64,000 nucleotides of DNA. It comes from Spirochaetales bacterium. GTDB taxonomy: Bacteria > Spirochaetota > Leptospiria > Leptospirales > Leptonemataceae. Shown one piece after another: positions 9,290 through 17,476 of this stretch. The stretch lies in assembly GCA_024233935.1 (NCBI GenBank), contig JACKOY010000002.1, forward strand, positions 408,379-472,378, in the 5' to 3' direction. The position numbers were made by a program, and so were the translations under genes. The number at the start of each line of letters is the position of its first letter. Position 1 is the stretch's first letter. A model generated the notes under the pieces. That model ran no database searches. It was not told where the DNA came from and was given only the letters and a program-made list of their open reading frames with translations.

Positions 9290-10619
9290 TTGTTTTTCTC
9301 CGATCGGACCGAACAAGCGGTCCGCTTAGGTACAAAATAAAAAAGGGCAAAGCAAAGCTCACCGGCAAAGTCAGAGTCTGCGGCCGCCAGACAATCGAAA
9401 GCAGGAGCGCAAGAAACACCATTGCGATCCGCGCGCATGCATAGTAGCGGCGCCGGCGAATTTCCGCCGCATTCTTCGGCCGCTTCCAGAGCCAGAAGTC
9501 CACCGGGCAAAAAACCAACGGCAAAAGATTTTCGTCCATAAACTGGAACGTGGTGCCAAACGCTATCGCACTGACCCACAAACCCATTATGCCTCCCCAG
9601 AGAGCGAAGGCGCGGATGGCCAGGGGGCGCGTCCGCACGAGAGGACCAGCCGGAATCATCAAAACAAGCAGCAGCACTGCGAAACTACACACTACCAGGC
9701 GCGCCAGATAGGGGCCGTCGTTGAACTGATTGAGACCCGGCGGAAAAAAAACGGCCATCTCGCGCTCATCGAGAAAGCGCGCAAAGCGCTCCCGGATCGC
9801 CGTATGGTGGCTCATCCGGTGCGGCACATCAATGCGTTGTGCGCGCACAAGGCCGGCGGCATGCACGGCGGCGGTCAGGTCGTCCGCCAGAAAGATCATC
9901 TCGGGGCCGCTCCGGATCTGGTCGGTGTTGTAATCGAACAGCAGGATTTCGTTTCCCCAGAGCCACAGGTTCTCGTTGGAAAAGGCCACCACACGCGATC
10001 GCCAGGTGGATGCGTCGGTTGGATCAAGCGGAAGAATCAGCGTTCGCCCGGTCGCCTCCATGATCAAGTCCCGGACAAAGGTCACGCAGTTGCTGGTATA
10101 GTTGTCATAGGCGTACCCGTCCTGCATGGTCTCCAGAGCCCGCGCCAGACCCTCCAGAAACACCCGTTTCTCGCGCCGGTCCAGGTCCAGCTCCGAGTTC
10201 AGCATGCCCCGTCCGGTGCGATCCCAGAACTCCTGGGCGGACTGGGTGGGGATCACATTGGTCCGAAAACGTGCGTCTCCAGTCAGAAGACTCACCAGAA
10301 AACCGAACGACGCGTCGTACTCACCGAAGTCGACGTAGTAGTCCTCCGGGCCGTAGGGCTCCCCAAAACGCACGCGCAGGGCGGAATGGCCAAAAGCCGT
10401 CGTGACCGTGGTGCCGGGCCCTACCGTCACGATCTCAACGTGGGTCGCGGCCAGACGATTCTCGGGCAGGGCACGAATCGTGTTCAGGAAGTTCCGCCGG
10501 CTGACGTTCTCCCATTCGGGTTCCTGGGCCAGGGCCGCCCCGGGAAGGCCGGAAAGCAGAATTACCGCCAGAGCACTTCGAGCTACGCGTAGCCAGAGGC
10601 CGGAGACGTTCGGGCGCAT
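9273..10619 (-). CDS. DUF4105 (Lnb N-terminal periplasmic domain-like) membrane protein
   Basis: A 448-residue protein. A signal peptide ends near ALAQ (about residue 31). A periplasmic DUF4105 domain (about 35-235) follows, with the family hallmarks TAFGHSALRV, YYVDFGEYD and NYTSNCVTFVRD. Four membrane helices fill the C-terminal third. DUF4105 resembles the N-terminal periplasmic domain of the lacto-N-biosidase chaperone Lnb and has papain-like Cys/His residues (the His of FGHS and Cys of NCVT here), so a cysteine-peptidase or amidase-like activity is possible. ATG 10619 gives the best signal peptide. The downstream hydrolase lipoprotein overlaps its end. Confidence 0.8.
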   Translation of the reverse strand: MRPNVSGLWLRVARSALAVILLSGLPGAALAQEPEWENVSRRNFLNTIRALPENRLAATHVEIVTVGPGTTVTTAFGHSALRVRFGEPYGPEDYYVDFGEYDASFGFLVSLLTGDARFRTNVIPTQSAQEFWDRTGRGMLNSELDLDRREKRVFLEGLARALETMQDGYAYDNYTSNCVTFVRDLIMEATGRTLILPLDPTDASTWRSRVVAFSNENLWLWGNEILLFDYNTDQIRSGPEMIFLADDLTAAVHAAGLVRAQRIDVPHRMSHHTAIRERFARFLDEREMAVFFPPGLNQFNDGPYLARLVVCSFAVLLLVLMIPAGPLVRTRPLAIRAFALWGGIMGLWVSAIAFGTTFQFMDENLLPLVFCPVDFWLWKRPKNAAEIRRRRYYACARIAMVFLALLLSIVWRPQTLTLPVSFALPFFILYLSGPLVRSDRRKTSESSS

Positions 10620-10673
10620 GGGCCACAATCGGAAAACGGGGGGTGGAAGGAAAGCCAGAAGAAAAGGAAATCT

Positions 10674-10702
10674 ACACCAGCCCGGCAAAACCAGGCTGGC
10701 GT
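10674..10702 (-). terminator. Probable Rho-independent terminator after the TRL-like gene
   Basis: On the minus strand a CCAGCC...GGCTGG stem (10677-10682 with 10694-10699, extendable with one mismatch) lies 13-40 bp after the TRL-like gene. A T-rich stretch (ATTTCCTTTTCTT) follows. Confidence 0.45.
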
Positions 10703-10714
10703 AGAAGAGAGGTA

Positions 10715-11053
10715 TCAGTCACCATGCACGATTGTGCAGGTGTTAGAAAGTACGGAACCGAGCAGGTTATCGTTACGATAGTCGATTCCTTTTACTGTAG
10801 TGATCCCGCCAGCAGCAGCTGCAGCTTTCACACCAGCGTCGCCGCTAGAAATGATGCCGAGAATACCGCTTGCACAAGCTTCGCCAGTACGGCTTCCGAG
10901 ATCAGTCGGTCCACCTTGCAGACCATCCTGAGATGTTGTATGCAGGACAGTGTTTTGCATGATAGAGCCGCTCGGTGCTGAGTAGCCGCCGCCTGAGCAA
11001 GCAACGCCAGCAGCAATAGCGAGTACTACGAGAATTCCTAAAACTTTATTCAT
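10715..11053 (-). CDS. TRL-like family small lipoprotein
   Basis: A 112-residue exported protein. The signal MNKVLGILVVLAIAAGVAC ends in a lipobox with Cys at 19. The mature part fits the TRL-like family (named for a tRNA-associated locus): GEACASGILGIISSGDAG, then AAAAAGGITTVKGIDYR and a closing TCTIVHGD. These small lipoproteins have no established function. GGAG sits 6 bases before ATG 11053. Base composition is more A+T-rich than the neighbours. The frame continues upstream, but that extension is not protein-like. The gene is divergent from the lipoprotein at 11164 and is followed by a hairpin. Confidence 0.85.
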   Translation of the reverse strand: MNKVLGILVVLAIAAGVACSGGGYSAPSGSIMQNTVLHTTSQDGLQGGPTDLGSRTGEACASGILGIISSGDAGVKAAAAAGGITTVKGIDYRNDNLLGSVLSNTCTIVHGD

Positions 11054-11163
11054 TTGGTTCTCCACTAGCTGGAAAAATTTTGAGCAGCTTGGGGCCTTTC
11101 CGTGGCAGTGCAACCATATTTTTTTCTTGCCCGGTGTGGATAACGCCGGGCCTGAATAAAGCG

Positions 11164-11907
11164 ATGATCCGCCCTTGCCGGCCCCGCGCTGCTCCCCTCT
11201 TAGGCATCCTGGGCTTGCTGGGGGCTTGTTATCTGGCCCATCCGCTTCCGCAAGACGAACGAGAACTGCCTTTCCGACGCCTGATGAGCCTGCCCGAGCC
11301 GGCCGAAGAGCTGTTTTCCTTCTATAATCAGGTGAACGCAGCCGATCTGGCTCGATTGCAGGCCGACATTGAGACGTCGTGTCAATTAGAGGGCCCCCTG
11401 CCCGGGCTAACAAGCACTGTTCGCCAGGAACACCCGCGCTCGGACGGCTTTGTGCGCTGCGAATGGAATTCACGGGGGGAACTGATTGCATATGCCGAGC
11501 TGGACAGCCGGGGCCTCCCCAATACGCGGGCGGCGACATTTTTTGACGGCCAGTTGCGCACCATTGCCGTACGAATCCGGCCCGATCTGGTGATTACGCG
11601 CTCCTGGGAGCGAATTCTACAGAACGGTCGCTGGCTGGGCTACTTGAATCGGCTGGAATTTCACCATATGCCGGAACAACGCCACATTGTGTTTCAGTTC
11701 GAGCGGCTGAGCGGCGACCTCGTCAAACGGGCGGAATATATCGAAGCCCAGCCGGAGCCAGTCCACATCGGCTTCCAGTTTACGGTCTACCCCTCGGAAG
11801 GAAGGCCGGCCTGTGTCGAAATCCGCCCCCCGCCGGCAACCTCCATCGAGTATGAACGCGACTGCCCCCTGCCGGACCGGGTTTTGCCGGGCACGAATCG
11901 ATTCTAA
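11164..11907 (+). CDS. Unrecognised lipoprotein
   Basis: A 247-residue predicted lipoprotein of unknown family. From ATG 11164 the signal RAAPLLGILGLLGAC gives a lipid-modified Cys at about 22. The mature protein has paired beta-strand motifs such as GRWLGYLNRLEFHHMPEQR and ELIAYAELDSRG, suggesting a repetitive beta-rich fold. The gene is divergent from the TRL-like lipoprotein and ends 145 bp before the converging ppa gene. Confidence 0.7.
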   Translation: MIRPCRPRAAPLLGILGLLGACYLAHPLPQDERELPFRRLMSLPEPAEELFSFYNQVNAADLARLQADIETSCQLEGPLPGLTSTVRQEHPRSDGFVRCEWNSRGELIAYAELDSRGLPNTRAATFFDGQLRTIAVRIRPDLVITRSWERILQNGRWLGYLNRLEFHHMPEQRHIVFQFERLSGDLVKRAEYIEAQPEPVHIGFQFTVYPSEGRPACVEIRPPPATSIEYERDCPLPDRVLPGTNRF

Positions 11908-11918
11908 GAGATCAGGCC

Positions 11919-11944
11919 GGAACCCCCGAAAAAAAGCCGGTTCC
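11919..11944. terminator. Inverted repeat between convergent genes
   Basis: GGAACC (11919-11924) and GGTTCC (11939-11944) could pair across an A-rich loop in the 145-bp space between the lipoprotein gene and ppa. There is no clear T-run, so this is weak. Confidence 0.25.
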
Positions 11945-12052
11945 CAAAGAATCCGTCGATCCGTCCAGGGATAGCCGGAGAGCTCTGGAAGCCTCAGAAG
12001 CGGAGCAAAGACTCGACCGCGAAAACCCGGGACGGTCGGCAACTGCAGACGC

Positions 12053-12637
12053 CTATTTCAGGAAGGTCTTCTTGTAGAGTTCGATCGACTCGTAAACCAC
12101 TTCCCGCGCCCGCTCGGCGCCGTCGAACCTTTCAATTTCAACAGTCTTGTTTTCGTACTCGAGCGCTTTGTAGTCCAAAAAGAAGCGACGCAACTCCCGC
12201 ATCTTGTGCTGGGGCAGTTCGCTGATGTCCCGATAGTGGTTGTATTCCGGGTCCCGGGTGTGCACACCGATGATCTTGTCGTCACGCTCGGAATCGTCGA
12301 TCATCGTCATCACCCCGATCGGGAGGGCGTGGATCAGAACCCCCGGATAGACCTGTTCCTGGCCCAGAACCAGGATATCGAGCGGATCCCCGTCGTCGCA
12401 ATACGTGCGCGGAATAAACCCGTAGTTGGCGGGATAGTGCACGGCCGAATGCAAAACCCGGTCCACCATGACCCGACCGGACTCTTTGTGCAGTTCGTAC
12501 TTATATTTGGAACCGCGCGGAATCTCGATGAAACTCAGAAGATCGTCAATCGGTCCAATGCGTACGCTGTGCCAGGGGCTGTGCGCCTTCCCGGCTGGTG
12601 TTTCCCAGGGTGTGAGTTCAGCAACTTCGTCGGACAC
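12053..12637 (-). CDS. ppa: Inorganic pyrophosphatase (family I)
   Basis: A 194-residue cytosolic enzyme that hydrolyses pyrophosphate to two phosphates, driving biosynthetic reactions. The family I signature DGDPLDILVL, with its metal-binding Asp residues, is intact. So are the flanking conserved segments KYKYELHKESGR, ANYGFIPRTY and DDKIIGV. Length is normal for bacterial family I enzymes. It starts with GTG at 12637. It is isolated between a converging lipoprotein gene and about 550 bp of poorly coding DNA. Confidence 0.95.
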   Translation of the reverse strand: MSDEVAELTPWETPAGKAHSPWHSVRIGPIDDLLSFIEIPRGSKYKYELHKESGRVMVDRVLHSAVHYPANYGFIPRTYCDDGDPLDILVLGQEQVYPGVLIHALPIGVMTMIDDSERDDKIIGVHTRDPEYNHYRDISELPQHKMRELRRFFLDYKALEYENKTVEIERFDGAERAREVVYESIELYKKTFLK

Positions 12638-12875
12638 ACCCTACTGGCCTTCGCACGCGACCTCAAGCAACCAAAAACCGCGATTGGCGGCCAAAAAAAC
12701 ACCGCGTGGCGACCCGGTCCGGGCTCGGGCGGACGTCACGCGATGGAAAAGGCGCACCACGCAGACCGCAAAGCACGCAAAACGCGGGGGAACATGTGAG
12801 GCGCCCGGCTTCGTTGACTCTTTGCAATCATAACAAAGTGCGTCCAGACAACCGGACCCAACACCGCCACGCGAT

Positions 12876-13145
12876 CTACTGGAGCGCCTGACGCACCACT
12901 GCCGCCGTGGGCCGGTAGTACGTGCCCTGACGACACCGCGTTCTACCGGTCCATTCTGAACACGGCAAGCATGAAACGCCACTTAAACGAGTTGGACGCC
13001 CTCCAACCCGCAAGAGTGCGCGCAAAACCGGGTCTCGATACATCGCGGGGGCGACAGGCGAAGGCCGGGCCATGAGAACACCTCCGTCCACGGGAGTCAG
13101 CAGCAGCACCAGGAAGAACATTATACAGACGAGACCCGAAGGCAT
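12876..13145 (-). CDS. Possible small exported protein, doubtful
   Basis: The 552 bp from 12638 to 13189 holds no convincing gene. The best candidate is this 89-residue frame from ATG 13145, opening with a signal-like stretch (GLVCIMFFLVLLLTPVDGG) after basic residues. AGGA lies 4 bases upstream, closer than usual. The rest (Arg- and Cys-rich, no recognisable domain) looks poorly coding. I saw no repeat, RNA or other structure in the remainder. Confidence 0.3.
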   Translation of the reverse strand: MPSGLVCIMFFLVLLLTPVDGGVLMARPSPVAPAMYRDPVLRALLRVGGRPTRLSGVSCLPCSEWTGRTRCRQGTYYRPTAAVVRQALQ

Positions 13146-13189
13146 CTTCCTACGCGGGGCGTGGTCACGTCGCATGTAAAGCACGGGCT

Positions 13190-14092
13190 TTAGAGGTCAG
13201 TCGTGATTCCGAAATAGAGGCCTTCAACTCTGTCGGGGTGTGAGGTTGTCTGGATGGCGGCGGCATTCAGGTTCGCCCGGAACATACTGGAATACGGGAG
13301 CCCGTTCACGTAATAATGCTCGAACCAGAATTCTGAACGGATATAGCGATAGCCGAGCATGATTTCCGCGTTGCCCACCGCAAATCCAAGTGAAAGATTG
13401 TGCTCGTAGCCGAAAAATACGCCGCGGGTCCCGTGCGCGCCCGAAAGCCAGATGAACGAAAAGGGAATAAGGTTACTCACAGATTCAAACTTGCGTCGCC
13501 CCCGCGTGTAAAAGAGATCAAATCCGTATCGCAGGGTTACGAAATCGCCAAGCGGCACTTCAAGCCGACCGATCGCCTGTGGGCCCAGTGTGCTCACATC
13601 GTCATAGACGTAGGAAGAGACTCCGTCCCCGTCACCACTAAATGTTCGAATGTGTCGCAGACCGGCGCCCGCGCCCAGACTCCAGCCATCGAAAGCGAAG
13701 AAGTAGGCCGCATTGAGTTCGTTCTCCTGCCGGCGGAGGGTACCGTATTTGCTACGGAAAGCGAGCGGGACTACACTGACGAACGCCGTATCGAAATAGG
13801 CGTCCGGGAGCGTGAAATCATAATGGGTCAGCTCAAGATCCAGGTGACCGAACCGTACACCCAACAGCAGTGGGTACCCGTAAGCCTCATTGTTCTTCAA
13901 GGACGTTACCACTTGCTCGGATAGGGCGAGGGAGATACGCGTAGTTTCGTGGATTGCCGGTCGGTAGGCGAGGCCAAAATAGGAAACGCCGACCCGCCAC
14001 TGGACTTGAGAGGATTCATCCTCCGAAGCTTCCTGGGCGAGTACAGGCGTTGAAAGAGTAAGCAGTACAGCGACCAGGACCAGGCGCTTCAT
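13190..14092 (-). CDS. Predicted outer-membrane beta-barrel protein
   Basis: A 300-residue protein with a clear signal peptide (MKRLVLVAVLLTLSTPVLAQ). Alternating hydrophobic/polar strands run throughout: LGVRFGHLDLELTHYDF, LGAGAGLRHIRTF and FVTLRYGFDLFYTRG. It ends in a short strand, GLYFGITTDL. The pattern is that of an outer-membrane barrel, though no family is recognised. Its ATG overlaps the stop of the upstream PilZ-like fragment (ATGA arrangement), so translation is probably coupled. Confidence 0.7.
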   Translation of the reverse strand: MKRLVLVAVLLTLSTPVLAQEASEDESSQVQWRVGVSYFGLAYRPAIHETTRISLALSEQVVTSLKNNEAYGYPLLLGVRFGHLDLELTHYDFTLPDAYFDTAFVSVVPLAFRSKYGTLRRQENELNAAYFFAFDGWSLGAGAGLRHIRTFSGDGDGVSSYVYDDVSTLGPQAIGRLEVPLGDFVTLRYGFDLFYTRGRRKFESVSNLIPFSFIWLSGAHGTRGVFFGYEHNLSLGFAVGNAEIMLGYRYIRSEFWFEHYYVNGLPYSSMFRANLNAAAIQTTSHPDRVEGLYFGITTDL

Positions 14093-14295
14093 ATGCGCTC
14101 CTTTTCCCGGATGAGGCGGCGCAACGCAACTGCAACTTCACCCTGTACATTTCGGAAGGCAACACCGACGCCTGTAGGGTCAATCCTGACGATGGCTCCG
14201 GGGACGCCGCCGCTCACACCGAGGTCGTCAATAGAAACGTCGACCGAAGCACTCAGAGACAATAGCGGGGCCCCTACAACCCCCCGAACTTTCAC
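14089..14295 (-). CDS. PilZ-like C-terminal fragment
   Basis: A 68-residue frame from a GTG at 14295. The second half (IVRIDPTGVGVAFRNVQGEV followed by a basic helix) resembles the end of a PilZ domain, which binds c-di-GMP. The N-terminal ligand motifs RxxxR and D/NxSxxG are absent. An in-frame stop lies about 70 bp upstream, so no full domain can be encoded. It is either a truncated remnant or a minimal non-binding PilZ-like protein. Its stop overlaps the start of the beta-barrel gene. Confidence 0.5.
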   Translation of the reverse strand: MKVRGVVGAPLLSLSASVDVSIDDLGVSGGVPGAIVRIDPTGVGVAFRNVQGEVAVALRRLIREKERI

Positions 14296-14452
14296 GGGGC
14301 AGACGTGGGACGATAAACCAACCTTGCAAACGTTTTTTATGTATTTCGTTTAGTGGCACCCTTCCGCATATCCGAAGACACGCCCGGGCAGAAGAAAAAA
14401 AGGCCAACCCTTCAAATCAGCGCCGCGTCTGGCCGGGTGCGTAAGCGCCCGG

Positions 14453-15382
14453 TCAGAAGGGCTCGGCGTTGCGAATCGCTTCTTCGATTTCTTTGAGCTG
14501 GGTCGAAATACGCGCATCGATGGAACCGACGTCGGTTTCGATGACACAGCCGCCGCGGTCGATGCGGGAATCTTCGTAGATGTTGACTTTGCGAAGCGAT
14601 TCCATCATCTTGATGAGTTCGTCTTTGTGGGCCGTCGTGAGTTCCAGGTCGGCAAAGTTCACGCGAATGTCGACGCGGTCACGGTCTTTGATTCGTTTGA
14701 GGGCTTCGCGAATATTGTTCAGGACAACTTCTTTACGTTCGACCACTTCGTCTTTGATGACTTTGCGGGCGATCATGAGGATCATATCGACCATTTGCTT
14801 TTCGGACGCCGCGATGATCTCTTCGCGCACGTCGATGGCCTGGCCCACAATGGTTCCCAGACGGTCGATAAGCCGGCGCACCTCGGCCTGGCCCTTTTTG
14901 AAACCCACCTCGCGGCCGGCGTCGTATCCTTTTTGATAGGCCTCGTGTTCGATTTCGGCCACGCGCATTTCGGCCTCTTTGACCATGCGCTCCACTTCCA
15001 GCTTGGCGCGTTCTACAATCTGGTCGGCATTCAGGCGCGCGCCTTCGTCCTCGCGTTTGGCCTTTTCCTTGGACTCCTGAATCAGGTTGAAGGCAACCGC
15101 TTTGCCTTCTTCTTCTATTTGTTTGGCGCGCTCGTGGGCCTCATCGAGTTCTTTCTGAATCTTTTCTTCGGTCTCGTGCCGATAGCGTTCCAGCTCGGCT
15201 TCGATCTCTTCGATCGTCGGGCCATGATACTGCTCAATTACGTTGCCTTCGGCGTCGACTTCGTACTCGTCGGTTTCGTCTGCCCCCTGATACTTCTTGT
15301 ATCGATCGGGCATCTCCAGTTCGATTTCGTCCGGGACAGTGGCGATTTGAGCGGGTTTGAATACGAGGTTTTGGGTGGCCAT
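14453..15382 (-). CDS. fliH: Flagellar assembly protein FliH
   Basis: A 309-residue cytoplasmic protein. FliH is the stator-like partner of the FliI ATPase in the flagellar export apparatus. An acidic N-terminus with EIELEMPDRYKKYQG precedes a long charged coiled coil (about 55-165) and the conserved FliH/type III stator-like C-terminal domain (about 170-309), with MVDMILMIARKVIKDEVV and GGCVIETDVGSIDARISTQL. It starts at ATG 15382. No other flagellar gene is in the window, although fliH commonly sits with fliF, fliG and fliI. A 10-bp hairpin lies in its leader. Confidence 0.88.
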   Translation of the reverse strand: MATQNLVFKPAQIATVPDEIELEMPDRYKKYQGADETDEYEVDAEGNVIEQYHGPTIEEIEAELERYRHETEEKIQKELDEAHERAKQIEEEGKAVAFNLIQESKEKAKREDEGARLNADQIVERAKLEVERMVKEAEMRVAEIEHEAYQKGYDAGREVGFKKGQAEVRRLIDRLGTIVGQAIDVREEIIAASEKQMVDMILMIARKVIKDEVVERKEVVLNNIREALKRIKDRDRVDIRVNFADLELTTAHKDELIKMMESLRKVNIYEDSRIDRGGCVIETDVGSIDARISTQLKEIEEAIRNAEPF

Positions 15383-15428
15383 GGTTTCTCTGAGGTGCCT
15401 TGCGCGAATCAGGTATCGCACCGGTACG

Positions 15429-15458
15429 AAAAACTGTCCAGGAAAACAGACAGTTTTT
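15429..15458. promoter_or_regulatory. Perfect 10-bp hairpin in the fliH leader
   Basis: AAAAACTGTC (15429-15438) and GACAGTTTTT (15449-15458) are perfect inverted repeats around a 10-base loop, with T-runs on both strands. On the minus strand the hairpin lies 47-76 bases upstream of the fliH start and looks like an intrinsic terminator or attenuator. It could instead be a bidirectional terminator in the 281-bp divergent gap. Confidence 0.5.
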
Positions 15459-15663
15459 TCAAGACCGCTATCAAAAATATTATCGGTACGAAGACCGGAC
15501 GAACCGGACCACTTTTGGGGTTTCCTTGCGGGCCGGAGCAATCGCGGCTGCCCAAACGGACTTGCGCACGCCGGCGCACCGTACAAACGTTTAGCGGTCG
15601 GGTCGGCGCTTTGCCTTTTCTGAAACTACTTGCCACCGGTTGGGCCAGAGGCGAGCTGACTCT

Positions 15664-16458
15664 GTGAGCGACACCCGATCAATCCTGATCGAACGAACCG
15701 CCATGCCGACCGGCGGCGAAGCGATCACGCTCTGCTTTAATCGACCCGAAGCGCGCAATGCGATCAGCATGCAGATGCTCGCAGAGCTGGAAGCTGCGAT
15801 TGATTTGTGCGACGACCTTTCCATTCGGGCACTGATTATTACCGGCCAGGGCCCGGCCTTTTGCGCCGGAGCCGACCTCAAGGAGCGCGCCGGCATGGCG
15901 CCCGATGTTGTCCGCAGTTTTCTGGAACGTACCGGCGCCCTCTTTCAAAGAATCGAGTCCTTGCCACTTCCGGTAATCGCGGCACTAAACGGTTCCGCGC
16001 TGGGGGGCGGCCTTGAGCTCGCACTCTGCTGCGACATGCGCATTGCCAGCGAAGAAGCCACGCTCGGTCTGACCGAAACGTCTCTGGGAATTATCCCCGG
16101 AGCCGGGGGCACCCAGCGTCTCAGCCGCGCCATCGGTCTGGAACGCGCCCGGGAAATGATCCTTTGCGCTTCCCGCATTTCAGGCCGGCAGGCCGCAGCC
16201 TGGGGTCTGGTTCTGGAAGCGGTGCCGCCCCACGCCGTTCGCGAACGAGCCCTGGGTCTGGCCCAGGCCATCGCCAAAAATGCGCCCATCGCGGTGCGGG
16301 AAGCCAAGCGGGCCATCAACGGTGGTTACGACCTCACTCTGAAAGAAGGGCTGCGCCTGGAGAGAGAGGCCTACGAAATCACGATCCCCACGCGGGATCG
16401 CACAGAGGCCCTGGCGGCTTTTCGTGAAAAACGCAGCCCGGAATTTCGCGGAGAATAG
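15664..16458 (+). CDS. Enoyl-CoA hydratase/isomerase family protein
   Basis: A 264-residue crotonase-fold enzyme acting on acyl-CoA. The oxyanion-hole segments are AFCAGADLKER and ALNGSALGGGLELAL. The two catalytic Glu positions of enoyl-CoA hydratases appear occupied in TLGLTETSLGIIPGAGGTQRL (first segment TETSLG). The exact reaction (hydratase, methylglutaconyl-CoA hydratase or other) cannot be fixed. GTG 15664 is chosen because the alignable N-terminus begins there; a TTG at 15640 is also open. The dCTP deaminase gene starts 1 bp after its stop. Confidence 0.9.
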   Translation: MSDTRSILIERTAMPTGGEAITLCFNRPEARNAISMQMLAELEAAIDLCDDLSIRALIITGQGPAFCAGADLKERAGMAPDVVRSFLERTGALFQRIESLPLPVIAALNGSALGGGLELALCCDMRIASEEATLGLTETSLGIIPGAGGTQRLSRAIGLERAREMILCASRISGRQAAAWGLVLEAVPPHAVRERALGLAQAIAKNAPIAVREAKRAINGGYDLTLKEGLRLEREAYEITIPTRDRTEALAAFREKRSPEFRGE

Positions 16459-16459
16459 A

Positions 16460-16978
16460 GTGATCCTTTCAGGCAGTGAAATCAAAAAGCGAATGGGTAC
16501 GGACATCAAGATTGAGCCGTACGATGAAGAGTTTCTGAACCCGAACTCCTACAATCTACGTCTGCACAACGAGCTGGTCATCTACACCAACCGACAGCTC
16601 GACATGAAAACTCCGAATCCAACCAGCCAGATCATCATTCCCGAGGACGGCTACCTTCTGGAACCGGGCCGGCTCTACCTGGGGCGCACCCTGGAATACA
16701 CCGAAACCCACAATCTGGTGCCGATGCTCGAAGGACGTTCCTCGGTTGGCCGGCTGGGCATGTTCGTGCATGTGACCGCCGGTTTCGGCGATGTCGGCTT
16801 CAAAGGCTACTGGACACTTGAGATTTCAACAATTCAGCCCATTCGCATCTATCCCGGTGTCGAGATCTGCCAGATATTTTACCACACAGTGGCGGGCGAG
16901 ATCGTGGAGTATCGCTCGAACAAGTACCAGAACAATGCCGGCATCCAGCCCAGCCTGCTCTACAAAGATTTCGAATAA
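16460..16978 (+). CDS. dcd: dCTP deaminase
   Basis: A 172-residue nucleotide-metabolism enzyme that deaminates dCTP, supplying dUTP/dUMP for thymidylate synthesis. The core LEGRSSVGRLGMFVHVTAG and GFGDVGFKGYWTLEI, with the catalytic Glu, is intact. Early conserved residues are ILSGSEIKKRM and NPNSYNLRLHN. GTG 16460 is preferred: GGAG lies 6 bases upstream and it starts 1 bp after the hydratase stop, so the two are coupled. Whether it is the mono- or bifunctional (dUMP-forming) type is not resolved. Confidence 0.95.
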   Translation: MILSGSEIKKRMGTDIKIEPYDEEFLNPNSYNLRLHNELVIYTNRQLDMKTPNPTSQIIIPEDGYLLEPGRLYLGRTLEYTETHNLVPMLEGRSSVGRLGMFVHVTAGFGDVGFKGYWTLEISTIQPIRIYPGVEICQIFYHTVAGEIVEYRSNKYQNNAGIQPSLLYKDFE

Positions 16979-17030
16979 ACCAGGCGCCGGAATCTATTGA
17001 CAGTTCGGCCGGCCGGACTCGGGCTTGCGC

Positions 17031-17450
17031 ATGGCGCGCCGTATGTGGAAGGGTCGGTTTTCCCTGTACGTGCAGCTCGTTTCCGCACCGACGCTCCTTC
17101 TGGCCGTGCTACTGATGGTGCATCCGGTCTTGCTGCTTGGCCTGGCATTCGAAGGCGCCGATGTCTACAATCCCGAGCAGGCCACCGCGATTCATCTGTT
17201 CGCCCGGATAGCGGGCCTGGCCGTCTTTGTTTTGATGATCCAGGTGCTGGGAGCCCGCCAGCACCCGGGTAACAACCGGGGACTGTTTTTCTGGGTGGCC
17301 CTGCTCTTTCTGGCGTTTTCCGGCCTGATAGCGGTCGAGGCGTTCCTGGGGCAGGCCAATTACTGGATGGCTGCGCCGCTTTTGATCTGGGTCCCCGGGG
17401 CCGCTTTTTTCCTGGCCTTCGCCTCCCGCAATGTATTGGTCAGGGAATAG
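17031..17450 (+). CDS. Small four-helix membrane protein
   Basis: A 139-residue integral membrane protein with four hydrophobic helices (about residues 13-38, 55-77, 88-108 and 115-132) and short loops. No family is recognised. ATG 17031 precedes the RRMWKGR basic start. It lies between dcd and the serine acetyltransferase gene on the same strand with small gaps, so it probably shares their transcript. Confidence 0.65.
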   Translation: MARRMWKGRFSLYVQLVSAPTLLLAVLLMVHPVLLLGLAFEGADVYNPEQATAIHLFARIAGLAVFVLMIQVLGARQHPGNNRGLFFWVALLFLAFSGLIAVEAFLGQANYWMAAPLLIWVPGAAFFLAFASRNVLVRE

Positions 17451-17476
17451 GCCTGCCCGCGTCATGGTCCTTGATC

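Noticed and set aside
9804..10592. A 262-codon open frame antisense to the DUF4105 gene
   Set aside because: The product is compositionally odd, and the opposite strand encodes a clear family member with a signal peptide.
12641..12982. A 113-codon minus-strand frame after ppa
   Set aside because: It is Cys/Arg-rich with no protein-like pattern and no ribosome-binding site.
14627..15667. A 346-codon open frame antisense to fliH
   Set aside because: It mirrors the Glu/Lys-rich coiled coil of FliH (giving Phe/Leu-rich nonsense) and has no domain or ribosome-binding site.
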